Source: an uncultured Verrucomicrobiae bacterium
GTDB taxonomy: Bacteria > Verrucomicrobiota > Verrucomicrobiia > Limisphaerales > AAA164-E04
NCBI GenBank assembly: GCA_951813855.1
Contig: OX638380.1
Location: 4,556,518-4,620,517, forward strand
DNA length: 64,000 nt
Reading direction: 5' to 3'
Of this stretch, positions 9,155-18,305 are shown piece after piece. Made by a program: the position numbers and the translations under genes. The notes below the pieces were generated by a model that was given only the letters and a program-made list of their open reading frames with translations, searched no databases and had not been told where the DNA came from. Within the stretch, counting starts at the first letter, position 1; every line of letters starts with the position of its first letter.

Positions 9155-12100
9155 TCACTGAGGCGCGATTGATTCGGTAGCCAGGATAAACAGATTATCT
9201 TCGCCGACCGGGACGGTCGTCGTCGGAGGCACGGCGTTCTCGATTGGCGTGTAATTACCGTCGACGGTGGCCGATTGTTTCAGCGTATCCCCTTGCCATT
9301 GGATAATTAAATTGCCGTTCTCCAAGGAGAAGCCGGTAATCGACGCCGAAGAAGTCGGCCCGGATCCACCGGTAATCAGCGCGTTATCGAAGTAACCCGA
9401 GGTTTGGTTGCCCTGAACGACGCCGGTGTCCGGGTGCGGGGGGCCGACGTCGTCGGCGTAGGCACCGATACCGAATATGAGATTTTCGGAGTAAGGGAAC
9501 GGCAGTTCCACTCCCCACACATCGTCAAGGTACAGGTTGGCCGTGGTGCCGTTCAGCACCATTTTCATCCGGTGATCGCCTTGATCGTCGAAAGAGCCGC
9601 CGTCGAATGCGGCGATATTGATTCCGTCCCCGATTCGTTCGTTATCCGAATCGCCGGGCGAACGGTTGTAACGCCACCCGAAATCCCGAGCGTTGTGAGT
9701 GGTATGGTCAACGAAGAAAATGTGGTTGTCTCCGCTGCGTACCCAAATACCGGTTCGACTCTCGGAACTGGTGCCGGCAGCCAAGACGAAATCGACGGCT
9801 TGGCGATCGATTTCAAACGTTAGCGGTTCCTCGGTCGAAGCGGAAAAGGTTTGCTGGGTGAACAACGCCAGCCCCGGCCAAGTCGGTAATTCGGTTTCGA
9901 CATGGATCAGCAAGGTGCCGTCGACGATCGAGATCGACGAATCCGGAAATTCCTTGGCCACTCCGCTATTGTTAAAGGAGAAGCTGCTCTGGGTCCACCA
10001 GGCTTCGTTAACTTGGTCTCCGGAAAAATTATCCGATAAATACACTTCCGGTACCGGAATGATCACGGCCTGCAGCGGTGCGCCGACGCACTGGGGCGGA
10101 TTTTCCGGAATAGCGGCGAAGATCGGGGTTAGCGAAAAGGTCGCGGTGCCGGTCCCGGTCGGTTGGATGCGGAACGTTTGCTCGTTGGAACCGCCTTGCT
10201 CGTAAGTGAGCGACAAGGTGTCGCCGACGGCACCGGCGGGAACGGCCGCGGCAGGATTGCTGCTGGCGACGTCGATTTGGAGTTCGATATTGTTCAGCAG
10301 CCTCGGGACGGTCACGGTCACTTCCTGCGTTTCGGCGACGGTCAGCAACGTTTCGGAAATGTCGAAGGCGACACACGGCAAGGCGTATTGGACGAGCGCG
10401 TTATCGAAGATTCCCGTCACGAAGTCGTCGATGTTTTGGCCGTAGACTCCCGCTTCGAGATGAATGCCCGAATTCACGTCGAAGGGAAATTTTCCTCCGG
10501 AAACTCCGTCGAGGAATACCTCTACCTGCGAGCCGTCGGCTACCAGTCTCAGACGGTATTCGTCCTTTTCGGTTTGGTCGGAAAAGGCGGCGACAACCGT
10601 GCCGTTGCCGGTCGGCGAACCGGGATTGACGTTGACGTGCCAAGTGGCCGTGTCCTGGCCTTCCTGCACTTGTTGGGAAAAGAACACGTAACGCGACCGG
10701 TCCTCGTTGGCGAGGAACACGCCGGTCCGGCCGGTGCCCGTCTCCGGGTCCACGGAAACGCGATCGATTTCGAACACCAGATTGAGATCGGCGATCGCCA
10801 TGTAGCTTTCCGCGGATTTGATCGAAGCGCCTGCCCAGTTCACGGTGTCCGTAAAGCCGGCGATCTTCAATTGGCCCCCCGTTTGTTCTACTTGATGAGT
10901 GCCCAATCCGGCCCCGAATCCTTGATCGTTTTCCTCCCAAAACGAGGCGTTGACGGAATTGCCAGTAAAGGCATCGCTCAGGAGTTGTTTCGCTCCTTCG
11001 ACTACTGCGACGGTTAAGGGATCTCCGACGTTTAAATCGTCGCTTTCCAGCGTAAAGGTCGCTTCACCCAAAGTTTTGCCGGCGACCCGGAAGTCTTGGG
11101 TGTTGGCGCCGCCGACGGGAAAGGTCAATTTCAGCCGGCCGTTCGAGCCCCCTTGGGGTTCGGCTTTCGCTGGGCTGTCGCTAATTATGGTGACGGTGAT
11201 CGTTTTTTGGGAATTGAGTCCTTGCGGAATGCGAACGGTCAGGGGGGCGCTGTCGGAGTTCATGAGCGTGCCGATGTCGGTCTCGTTGAATTGTGCTTTG
11301 CCCTCGCTCTGAACGATCAAATTGTCCCAGGTCGTATCCGCGTTGTCGCCGACCGCCAAGGCGGCGGAGCCGAAATGAAACGTCACGGGAGAAAAGGGAA
11401 AATCGATCTCGGGCCCTTCGATGCCGTCCAAAAGCAATTTGACGGTTTCTCCGTCGGTGATCATGCTCATGCGATGCAGTCCGCCGTCGTCGAACGCGGC
11501 CCCGTCGAACGCGGGAATATCCACGCCTAGTCCGGTAGCGTGTTCCTCGCTCCGTTCATTGCGGTAGTTGTATCTCCATCCGCCGTCGCCGCGCACGTCG
11601 GCGAACAGGACATAGTACGTTTGGGATTCGTCGAAGATCCAGAGGGCGCTGCGCGAGGCGGAATCCTTGCCGGCTTCCGCAACCCGGTCGACCGCGACGG
11701 TTACTTTTTCGCTGGGCGAGGGCATGAAGGAAGGCAGGAGTTGCAAGGTGCCGCCGGCCCAAGTCGCTTGAGTCGCTGTGCCGGTGAACTGAACCGATCC
11801 GTTTGCGGCGGTGGGCATGATATTGCCTTGACCGTTTTCGAACGAAGGATGGGCCGTGCGATAGAAAACCGGATCGATTTGATTGGCGTCGAAATTATCC
11901 TCGAAGAGCACGTTGATGCGTTCGCGATGACCGGTGATCATCAAGTTATCCCAAGTGGTGTCGGCGATATCGTTGTTGGCTCGGGCGAAGGCGCCGAAGT
12001 GGAAAACGACCGGAGAGAAGGGAAAGGGCACTTCCGGCCCCTCGATTTCGTCCAGGAACAGCCGAACCGTCGAACCGTTGGCGACCATCTTCATATCATG

Positions 12101-12610
12101 CTCGAAACCGTTGTCGAAATCGCCGCCGTCGAATAGTCCGATGTTTGTTCCGCCACCGGTTTTGACGTCTCCCGGTTGTCCGATTTTACGATTGAACCGC
12201 CAACCGCCTTCGCCCCGGACATCGGCGAACAGGATATAGTTTGACTCGGTTTCATCGAAGATCCATAGGGCGCTGCGCGAAGCGGTGCCCACTCCGGCTT
12301 CCTCGACGCGCTCGATGGTCAAGGTGACCGGCACTTCTTCGGTAGCGTCAAATTGGTCTTTGATTCGGAGCGTGCCGCCCGACCACCACTGCTGGGTAGT
12401 CTCGCCGGTAAAGCGCATGACTCCGTCGCCGGCTTCGGCCATGATGTTGCCTTTGCCGCCTTCGAAAAAGGGTTCGGCTTGTTCATATCGAGTCGGGTCG
12501 ATTTCGTCGGACGAAAAGTCGTCCTCGAAAATTACCGAAGCCGTTTGGGCTGAGGCGCCGGTCGAAAGCAAGGCAAATGCCAAAAACAGAGCTGACTTCC
12601 TCAATAACAT
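9155..12610 (-). CDS. Giant secreted protein of repeated jelly-roll (LamG-like) modules
   Basis: The product is about 1151 residues from the ATG at 12610. That start is preferred to an in-frame one at 12655 because it places MLLRKSALFLAFALL as a signal peptide at the extreme N-terminus. At least four homologous modules of about 200 residues follow. Each starts with a phrase like LFEDNFDANQIDP and contains an ALWIFDE or similar strand, GGWRYN-type and WDNLxI strands. This reads as a concanavalin A/LamG-like fold. Shorter Ig-like or Calx-beta-like linkers separate some modules (for example PLTVRIPQGLNSQKT). The C-terminus ends in a short beta-rich domain (ITGFSLENGNLIIQWQG) common on Verrucomicrobia exported proteins. 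Carbohydrate or surface binding is an inference. It heads the leftward three-gene run and is divergent from the small lipoprotein gene. Confidence 0.78.
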   Translation of the reverse strand: MLLRKSALFLAFALLSTGASAQTASVIFEDDFSSDEIDPTRYEQAEPFFEGGKGNIMAEAGDGVMRFTGETTQQWWSGGTLRIKDQFDATEEVPVTLTIERVEEAGVGTASRSALWIFDETESNYILFADVRGEGGWRFNRKIGQPGDVKTGGGTNIGLFDGGDFDNGFEHDMKMVANGSTVRLFLDEIEGPEVPFPFSPVVFHFGAFARANNDIADTTWDNLMITGHRERINVLFEDNFDANQIDPVFYRTAHPSFENGQGNIMPTAANGSVQFTGTATQATWAGGTLQLLPSFMPSPSEKVTVAVDRVAEAGKDSASRSALWIFDESQTYYVLFADVRGDGGWRYNYRNERSEEHATGLGVDIPAFDGAAFDDGGLHRMSMITDGETVKLLLDGIEGPEIDFPFSPVTFHFGSAALAVGDNADTTWDNLIVQSEGKAQFNETDIGTLMNSDSAPLTVRIPQGLNSQKTITVTIISDSPAKAEPQGGSNGRLKLTFPVGGANTQDFRVAGKTLGEATFTLESDDLNVGDPLTVAVVEGAKQLLSDAFTGNSVNASFWEENDQGFGAGLGTHQVEQTGGQLKIAGFTDTVNWAGASIKSAESYMAIADLNLVFEIDRVSVDPETGTGRTGVFLANEDRSRYVFFSQQVQEGQDTATWHVNVNPGSPTGNGTVVAAFSDQTEKDEYRLRLVADGSQVEVFLDGVSGGKFPFDVNSGIHLEAGVYGQNIDDFVTGIFDNALVQYALPCVAFDISETLLTVAETQEVTVTVPRLLNNIELQIDVASSNPAAAVPAGAVGDTLSLTYEQGGSNEQTFRIQPTGTGTATFSLTPIFAAIPENPPQCVGAPLQAVIIPVPEVYLSDNFSGDQVNEAWWTQSSFSFNNSGVAKEFPDSSISIVDGTLLIHVETELPTWPGLALFTQQTFSASTEEPLTFEIDRQAVDFVLAAGTSSESRTGIWVRSGDNHIFFVDHTTHNARDFGWRYNRSPGDSDNERIGDGINIAAFDGGSFDDQGDHRMKMVLNGTTANLYLDDVWGVELPFPYSENLIFGIGAYADDVGPPHPDTGVVQGNQTSGYFDNALITGGSGPTSSASITGFSLENGNLIIQWQGDTLKQSATVDGNYTPIENAVPPTTTVPVGEDNLFILATESIAPQ

Positions 12611-12801
12611 CCATGGCGGAGCATTGAGCGATCGGTGATACGAGGGGTACTGCATTCTGATTGATCGTTAACGTCGAATTACGGTTACGTCTCTTAGTAG
12701 ACCCTAGACCCTGCCCATCGTGCCGAAACACGATGGAGTTGGCAACCTCCAATTTCTTTTTTTTCTTGCTTATCCGGGCGGAATCTGTCACCAAAGTAGG
12801 C

Positions 12802-13167
12802 ATGAGCAAGATGGGTTCGCTGTTGGCAGTTGCCGTACCTTTGCTGTTGTTGGGGTGCGGGACCGACGTTAAGAGCGAGCTTAACGAATCGGAATCCGCC
12901 TTGTATCGTAAGTTCGTCGAACCCGACGTTTCCCAAGTCGACGAGCAGGCTTTCGCGGAGTTGTTGGAGATTCGCAAGCAATTGACGGCCGGGGGCGCCG
13001 CTTCCAAGATGTCGATTCCCGAGATCGAAAAGGTCACCGCCCAGATCGAAGCCATGATTCAACGGCTGGTAACGGAGATTCCGAGCATCACGGACGAGAG
13101 GGAACGGCGAAGGAAGATGATGGAATCGCGGGAATTGAACGCTTCCATCGGGCGAAGCGGCGTCTGA
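12802..13167 (+). CDS. Small lipoprotein, function unknown
   Basis: The frame is open from 12661, but the ATG at 12802 gives a proper lipoprotein signal: MSKMGSLLAVAVPLLLLGC, with a lipobox LLGC and the +1 cysteine at residue 19. The mature part (about 100 residues) is charged and mostly helical, probably coiled coil (around EIEKVTAQIEAMIQRL). I do not recognise a family. It would be anchored to a membrane by its acylated cysteine. It is divergent from the jelly-roll protein gene and 120 bp upstream of the DUF1549 gene on the same strand, so it may belong with the DUF1549-DUF1501 pair. Confidence 0.65.
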   Translation: MSKMGSLLAVAVPLLLLGCGTDVKSELNESESALYRKFVEPDVSQVDEQAFAELLEIRKQLTAGGAASKMSIPEIEKVTAQIEAMIQRLVTEIPSITDERERRRKMMESRELNASIGRSGV

Positions 13168-13287
13168 CGGTGAAGGGCATTAGTCATCTGTTCGGCCGGG
13201 CGAGTGTGGTATTTAAGCGGCGAAAGATCGGCGGAAGTCTTCGGAACGGCTATGACAAACGTCAAATTCGATTGAAGGGGCAACGTC

Positions 13288-15306
13288 ATGAAATCAAAAA
13301 CTAGCGCGAGGTTGTTCTTATTTTCTTTCCTGTTGGCGTTCGGGACGACGGTGGGGGAGCCGGCCTCGTCCAAAGCCCGCCCGGGTTCCGCGGCACCGGA
13401 TCGAGTATTGGCCGAGCAGGCCGGGCAGATTGACGCCTTGATCGAAGCGGAGTTGCAGGAACGGCGAATCGCCCCGGCTTCCTTGACTGAAGATTCCGTT
13501 TTTCTGCGGCGCATCTATCTCGATGCCGTCGGCCGGATTCCGACTTTGGAGGAAGCGCGGACTTTTTTGGATTCGGCCGCTGCCGATAAACGCCGCCGGT
13601 TGATCGATGAATTGCTGAGTTCCGAGGGCCGGGTCAGTCGGGAGTACAATTACTGGGCCGATTTGCTCCGGATCAAAACCCGGATGCCCAACGTGCCGGG
13701 CCGGCCGTACCAAGAATGGATCAAGTCGGCGGTCCGGGAGAATCTGCCCTACGATCAGTTCGTGCGTGAACTCATCACGGCCGAGGGTTACATCTGGGAC
13801 AATGGGGCGGCCGGCTATTATCTTCGGGACGCCGGCATGCCGTTGGATCACATGGCCAACACGTTCCAGACCTTTTTGGGGACGCAATTGGTTTGCGCCC
13901 AGTGCCATGATCATCCGACTGACGATTTCACCCAGATGGATTATTACCGGCAAGCGGCTTACGTATTCGGGGTTAAGACCTCCGATCGCCGGATGGGGCA
14001 GATCTATCGCCAAGTCAACAATCGGACCAAAGATTCGGAAGCCGTCGCTCCGGAAGTGCGTCAGATGGCTCGCCGCTTGATTCGGCCGTTGCGCAACCGT
14101 GTCAACGACACCCAGCAAAAACTCAAGTTGCCGGACGATTATCAGTATGCCGACGCCCGGCCCAAATCGGTGGTGGAACCCGGAGTCATTTTCGGGAAGG
14201 CCATCGAAGTGGAGCAGGGCGAGAATCTTCGTGACGGGTATGCCCGTTGGCTAACTTCGGCCGACAATCCCCGTTTCGCCAGGGTCATCGCCAACCGGTT
14301 GTGGAAACGAGCCATGGGAGTCGGATTGATCGAGCCGGTGGATGATCTGTCGGACGGTTACGAGGCGTCGCATCCCGAGTTAATGGATTATTTGACTCAG
14401 TTGGTCATCGATCTGGATTTCGATTTAAGGGCTTATATGCGGGTGCTCTACCATACCGAGACCTATCAACGGAACGTTTGGCCGGAAGAATGGGAAGAAT
14501 GGGAAGAGGGGACAGCTTACCATTTCGCCGGTCGGCGGTTGCAACGCCTGTCGGCCGAACAGCTCTGGGATTCTCTGGCGGGGTTGATCGTGCCGGACCT
14601 CGATCGTCGCCCCGGGGCCGTGGCCCGAGACCGCCGGCTCGAAGGAGCGCAGGAATTGATCGGGATGAGTGCCGACCAGATAATCGAACGGGCTCGGAAC
14701 CAGATGGCTTCGGAAAAGCTTCGCCGGCAGCAGTCCCAACAGCGGCTTCGGCTTAACCGGTTGATCAAACAAGCCCGGGCGAATCAGGACAAAGAGGAGC
14801 TGGGCCGGTTGCAAAAGCGATTGAGGGAATTGGCCGGCGATGTGGCGAATTCCGCCGGCCGCACGGCGCGGAGCGATCGAGATAAAATCCGGAACACGCA
14901 GCGACAGGATTCACGGTGGAAAGATATTCCGGCGGGCTTGGTACGGGCTTCGGAATTGACCTCGCCGGCACCTCCGGGGCATTTTTTGCGGCAGTTCGGG
15001 CAGTCCGATCGCGAGACTATCGAGAACGCCAACGACGAAGCGAATGTTCCACAGATTTTGACCCTGCTTAACGGACCGATACACAACTACATGTGGGGCG
15101 CGAAGTCGCTGCTGCGAGCGAATGTCGGAACGGTGGAAGATCCGGAACGGCAATTGGAGTCGGCGTTTTTGACCGTATTGACTCGGCGGCCCACCGCGGA
15201 AGAATCGGAGTGGCTGTTGCCGATGTTACGTCGTCATCGCGAATCGGCTCTCAAGGATATCGTTTGGACTTTGGTTAATACCAAGCAATTCGTTTTCGTT
15301 CAATAA
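13288..15306 (+). CDS. DUF1549/DUF1553 (PSD1-type) cytochrome-like exported protein
   Basis: The 672-residue protein begins with a signal peptide (MKSKTSARLFLFSFLLAF). The DUF1549 domain follows, with the hallmark FLRRIYLDAVGRIPT at about residues 72-86 and CAQCHDHP with Cys203/Cys206/His207, a haem c-type CxxCH site. The DUF1553 domain occupies the C-terminal half (NPRFARVIANRLWKR, YHTETYQRN, then AFLTVLTRRPT near the end). A charged coiled-coil insert lies at about residues 480-520. DUF1549/DUF1553 proteins are greatly expanded in Planctomycetes and Verrucomicrobia and are normally next to a DUF1501 gene, as here. Their role is not settled; links with polysaccharide breakdown are often proposed. 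The start is the ATG at 13288. Confidence 0.9.
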   Translation: MKSKTSARLFLFSFLLAFGTTVGEPASSKARPGSAAPDRVLAEQAGQIDALIEAELQERRIAPASLTEDSVFLRRIYLDAVGRIPTLEEARTFLDSAAADKRRRLIDELLSSEGRVSREYNYWADLLRIKTRMPNVPGRPYQEWIKSAVRENLPYDQFVRELITAEGYIWDNGAAGYYLRDAGMPLDHMANTFQTFLGTQLVCAQCHDHPTDDFTQMDYYRQAAYVFGVKTSDRRMGQIYRQVNNRTKDSEAVAPEVRQMARRLIRPLRNRVNDTQQKLKLPDDYQYADARPKSVVEPGVIFGKAIEVEQGENLRDGYARWLTSADNPRFARVIANRLWKRAMGVGLIEPVDDLSDGYEASHPELMDYLTQLVIDLDFDLRAYMRVLYHTETYQRNVWPEEWEEWEEGTAYHFAGRRLQRLSAEQLWDSLAGLIVPDLDRRPGAVARDRRLEGAQELIGMSADQIIERARNQMASEKLRRQQSQQRLRLNRLIKQARANQDKEELGRLQKRLRELAGDVANSAGRTARSDRDKIRNTQRQDSRWKDIPAGLVRASELTSPAPPGHFLRQFGQSDRETIENANDEANVPQILTLLNGPIHNYMWGAKSLLRANVGTVEDPERQLESAFLTVLTRRPTAEESEWLLPMLRRHRESALKDIVWTLVNTKQFVFVQ

Positions 15307-15320
15307 CCCTGAATTCCGAA

Positions 15321-16604
15321 ATGGAAACTTATTTGAGTCGGATGGACGAGATCTCACGCCGCGACTTCGCCGGTTACCTGGCCAAGTCGTTTTTGGGCGT
15401 GGGCGTGGGACTGCCGGTACTTTCATCGTTGGGGAATGCTCCGGTCGGTACAGGCGGTACGGCGCAACGAGTCATCTACCTGTACATGTCCGGGGGGATG
15501 AGTCATCTGGACACCTTGGATCCCAAGGACAGATCCGAAGTGCGCGGACCGGTCGAAGCTATCGGCACTTCCGTGCCGGGCATTCGGGTGAGCGAACACA
15601 TGGAGCGTTTGGCGCGCAACATGCACAGAGTCGCTTTGATCCGGTCTATGACCTCGAATCAGGGCGCTCACGAGCGGGGCCGTTATTTCATGCGAACCGG
15701 TTATACCCAGAGGGGCACGATTCGCCATCCGTCCACCGGAGCTTGGGCCGTTCGATTAGCGGGGAAACTCAACCATTCCTTTCCCGGTTATGTCACCATC
15801 GGCGGGGACAGCCGGCATCCCGGAGCGGGGTTTTTGGAAGCCAGTTGCGCTCCCTTGCCAATCGGCAATCCGGCCTCGGGGCTCCAAAACGGACAACTTC
15901 CTTCGGGCGTGAGCGAGGAAAAGCTCCAGTTGCGAATGAGCTTGGCGCGGCGGCTGGACGACGCGTTCCGGTCGCGATACGATCAACGGAAGGTGCGTGC
16001 CTACACCGACGCCTATCGGGACGCTATTGCGTTAATCAGCGGCCGGGATTTGTTGGCTTTCGATATCGGGCAAGAGCCTGAAACCATGCGGGAAGCCTAC
16101 GGCGATAATCCCTTTGGCCAAGGATGTTTATTGGCTCGCCGGCTGATCGAGAAGAACGTTCGTTACGTCGAAGTATCTTCGGGAGGCTGGGATACGCATC
16201 AAAACAATTTCGAGCGGGTTCGTGGCCGGGCGATTGAACTGGATCGAGCGTTGGGAGCCTTGTTGCTCGATCTGGCGCAACGCGGGTTGCTTCAGGATAC
16301 CTTGGTCGTGTTGGCGACGGAGTTCGGACGCACGCCCAAGATCAATCAAAATAACGGCCGGGATCATTATCCGCAGGCGTTCAGTTGCCTGATGGCCGGC
16401 GGAGGGATCGCGGGGGGCAGGGTATACGGAGCTACCGATCCGTCAGGAACCAGCGTGGTGGAGGACGCGGTAACCATTCCCGATTTTAACGCCACCATCG
16501 CTCATGTCTTGGGATTGCCCCAGGAAAAGATTGTCATGTCCGATTCGGGACGCCCCTTTACGGTGGCTCACAAAGGCCAACCGGTCTTGGGGCTGATAGG
16601 ATGA
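15321..16604 (+). CDS. DUF1501 family exported protein (Tat-type signal)
   Basis: The 427-residue product carries a twin-arginine-like signal, ISRRDFAGYL, followed by a hydrophobic run (FLGVGVGLPVL), so export as a folded protein is likely. The DUF1501 body belongs to the alkaline phosphatase/sulfatase superfamily. Visible hallmarks are YLYMSGGMSHLDTLDPK, SSGGWDTHQNN, LATEFGRTPKIN and NGRDHYP. The spacing to the DUF1549 gene is only 14 bp, and this pairing is the standard arrangement in PVC bacteria, so they are co-transcribed and probably work together. An internal ATG at 15339 (MDEISRRDF) would place the twin arginines closer to the N-terminus and is a reasonable alternative start. Confidence 0.9.
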   Translation: METYLSRMDEISRRDFAGYLAKSFLGVGVGLPVLSSLGNAPVGTGGTAQRVIYLYMSGGMSHLDTLDPKDRSEVRGPVEAIGTSVPGIRVSEHMERLARNMHRVALIRSMTSNQGAHERGRYFMRTGYTQRGTIRHPSTGAWAVRLAGKLNHSFPGYVTIGGDSRHPGAGFLEASCAPLPIGNPASGLQNGQLPSGVSEEKLQLRMSLARRLDDAFRSRYDQRKVRAYTDAYRDAIALISGRDLLAFDIGQEPETMREAYGDNPFGQGCLLARRLIEKNVRYVEVSSGGWDTHQNNFERVRGRAIELDRALGALLLDLAQRGLLQDTLVVLATEFGRTPKINQNNGRDHYPQAFSCLMAGGGIAGGRVYGATDPSGTSVVEDAVTIPDFNATIAHVLGLPQEKIVMSDSGRPFTVAHKGQPVLGLIG

Positions 16605-16968
16605 CAGGATGGATTACGGCAGGAACGGCGAGCTTTGGACTACCGTGTTAACTTGGAAGATTGGAGTCAACACAGGAACTCCCCCTAGCGGTATCGCCGA
16701 GTGTTGGGAGACTCGCTTAAATAACATATTTGTTCAAATGATTAAATCTTTTGTCGGAATTTCATACTGACATGTTGATTGACGGATAATCTTTTTGGTA
16801 ATCTAAAAACTGGTTTCGATGGTTTATTTAGGGCTGGAAGATATCAACCCATTTAGGTCGATTCAATGGTTTTTGGGAGGCTTGATGACGGAAAACCTTA
16901 GTTTTCAATCCTTGGCAATCAACGAATTAGAATTAATTACTTTTAAAGGTTGAAAAAATGAAATATCC
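16605..16968. other. Intergenic, AT-rich left flank of the mobile-element region
   Basis: No gene is visible in this 364-bp stretch. Base composition turns clearly AT-rich after about 16720, unlike the GC-rich upstream genes. That marks entry into transposon-derived DNA. It probably includes the left end of the truncated ISAzo13-type element, but no partner inverted repeat remains to define it. Confidence 0.5.
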
Positions 16969-17439
16969 ATGAAACGGTTAAGCGTGAACGATCAGGTTGC
17001 TGTTATCAGAAATAAATATCTGAGCTTGGAACCCACCTTCCAAGAATTGACTAAACGTCGTTGGCTAGCATCCGAGGCAATAGCCATTGGTAGGGGTGGA
17101 ATAAAAATAGTTCACGAAGCTACGGGTGCTAGCCGCACTACGATTCGAGCGAGAATTAATGAATTACAAACGGAAGCAATCCCTGAGAAAAATCGCCAAA
17201 GGAAAGCAGGAGGTGGACGGAAATTATTAACCGAACACGATAAGACTCTTTTGTCAGATCTGGAGAAACTTCTCGAACCCGAGACTCGAGGTGATCCTGA
17301 AAATCCGTTGCGTAGGACCTGCAAAAGTGCTGAACAAATCAAAACCAAATTAAATGAAATGGGACATCAGATAAGTGAACGCACCGTAAATCGTTTGCTC
17401 CATGAAATGGGATACAGCCTTCAAGGCAACCAGAAAACA
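16969..17439 (+). pseudogene. ISAzo13-type transposase, N-terminal fragment
   Basis: This frame encodes about 157 residues with the N-terminal helix-turn-helix region typical of ISAzo13 transposases. Visible markers are RRWLASEAIAIGRGG, ASRTTIRARI, GGGRKLLTEHDKTLL, TRGDPENPLRRTCKS and VNRLLHEMGYSLQGN. Family members continue for about 250 more residues with the DDE catalytic domain. Here the frame breaks straight after NQKT, where the sequence switches to the tail of an unrelated transposase. The gene is therefore a dead fragment made by deletion or by insertion of another element. Confidence 0.82.
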
Positions 17440-17659
17440 TGAGTGGGGCAACGCGGTTCGGTTGGTAGCCGAGCCGGGAGACTACCGCGGTCGCAACCAT
17501 GATGCCGAACCCGGAAAACAAATCATGTGGTATGGCTATACGAAGCTTTCGGGAGCGAGTTTGGGACATCGATACGGCTACGGCGCCAAGTGTGCCAAGG
17601 TGTACGAAGCAGCGTATAAGGCATGTTTTGAGGCAGGCAATAAAGCCATTGCCATGTGA
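17440..17659 (+). pseudogene. C-terminal tail of a Tn5-type/DUF4338 transposase
   Basis: From about 17440 the DNA matches the 3' end of the intact transposase gene at 41337-43703, in opposite orientation, with only scattered differences. Translated parts include GNAVRLVAEPGDYRGR, IMWYGYTKLSGASLGHRY and AAYKACFEAG. The match runs through the stop codon into the terminal repeat (a CGGTAGGCCTAG block near 17672-17683), so this is the true right end of a second copy whose other parts are deleted. The fusion to the ISAzo13 fragment leaves a short open frame across the junction, but that chimera is not expected to be functional. Confidence 0.82.
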
Positions 17660-17825
17660 TTTATGCTTACTCGGTAGGCCTAGGGTAGCTCAAAATAATC
17701 CGGGACATTTGACTCAATTAAATTTGAAATACAACAGCGAGTGCAGCAGCAGGCCGTCATGCTTGAACCCCCCAAGGCGTATTTCGGTCCACCAAAAAAA
17801 GCTTTGTCAAAGATCCAGATTTCGT

Positions 17826-17965
17826 CAGAACCCTCCACTAGTAATTTCCAGGGCGTTACAGTAGGTCACACGAGATTATCATCGACGTGAATGGAGGAGA
17901 ATCAAGTTGATTTTGGTATCAATCGATAAAAAAATGTCAAATTTCACTTTCCTAGTGATTATAAT
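17826..17965. repeat. Direct repeat copy 1 (about 140 bp, MITE-like)
   Basis: This segment is repeated at 18055-18197 with roughly 90 percent identity by eye. Shared blocks include TTCCAGGGCGTTACAGTAGG and GACGTGAATGGAGGAG. The unit starts near CACTAG and ends near CTAGTG, so it has short inverted ends. No protein is encoded. It may be a miniature inverted-repeat element or the duplicated end of a larger transposon. Confidence 0.7.
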
Positions 17966-18054
17966 TAGTGTCTGGTCCAAAAGGGACGATTTTTCAATAA
18001 ATCTTGCATTTTAAGCGGTTTTTTTTGTAACATTTTGTGTAACTGCCTAGGTAC

Positions 18055-18197
18055 CCAGAACCTCCCACTAGCAGAATTTCCAGGGCGTTACAGTAGGTCA
18101 CACGAGATTATCATCGACGTGAATGGAGGAGAATCAAGTTGTTTTTGGTATCAATCGATGAAAAAATGCCGAATTTTACTTTGCTAGTGGTTATAAT
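18055..18197. repeat. Direct repeat copy 2 (about 143 bp, MITE-like)
   Basis: Second copy of the unit at 17826-17965, in the same orientation and 229 bp downstream. It also carries CACTAG and CTAGTG at its ends. A related block in the opposite orientation (GCTAGTGGGAG followed by GGTACCT) lies near 19848-19870 on the other side of the DDE transposase gene. These blocks may therefore mark the borders of that element. Confidence 0.7.
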
Positions 18198-18305
18198 CAG
18201 GAAGTTTCAAGTGAGGAGAATATAGCGGTGACGTTTCGACTATTTTCCTAAAAAAAACAGTCGGTTTATCGACGTATTAATTTCGGTTAAGTTCGACGCC
18301 AGGTC

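Larger units (their letters stand above)
17660..18305. other. Non-coding IS-derived DNA between two transposase loci
   Basis: No gene is visible. The stretch holds the terminal repeat of the deleted Tn5-type copy (near 17672), an AATAATCCGGG block at 17694-17704 that recurs at four other places in the window, and a pair of direct repeats listed separately. The last 100 bp before 18306 is presumably the 3' flank of the DDE element whose transposase reads leftward from 19628. Confidence 0.5.

Noticed and set aside
17826..18197. Direct repeats considered as a CRISPR array
   Set aside because: There are only two units of 140 bp, with no short regular repeats or spacers and no cas genes.
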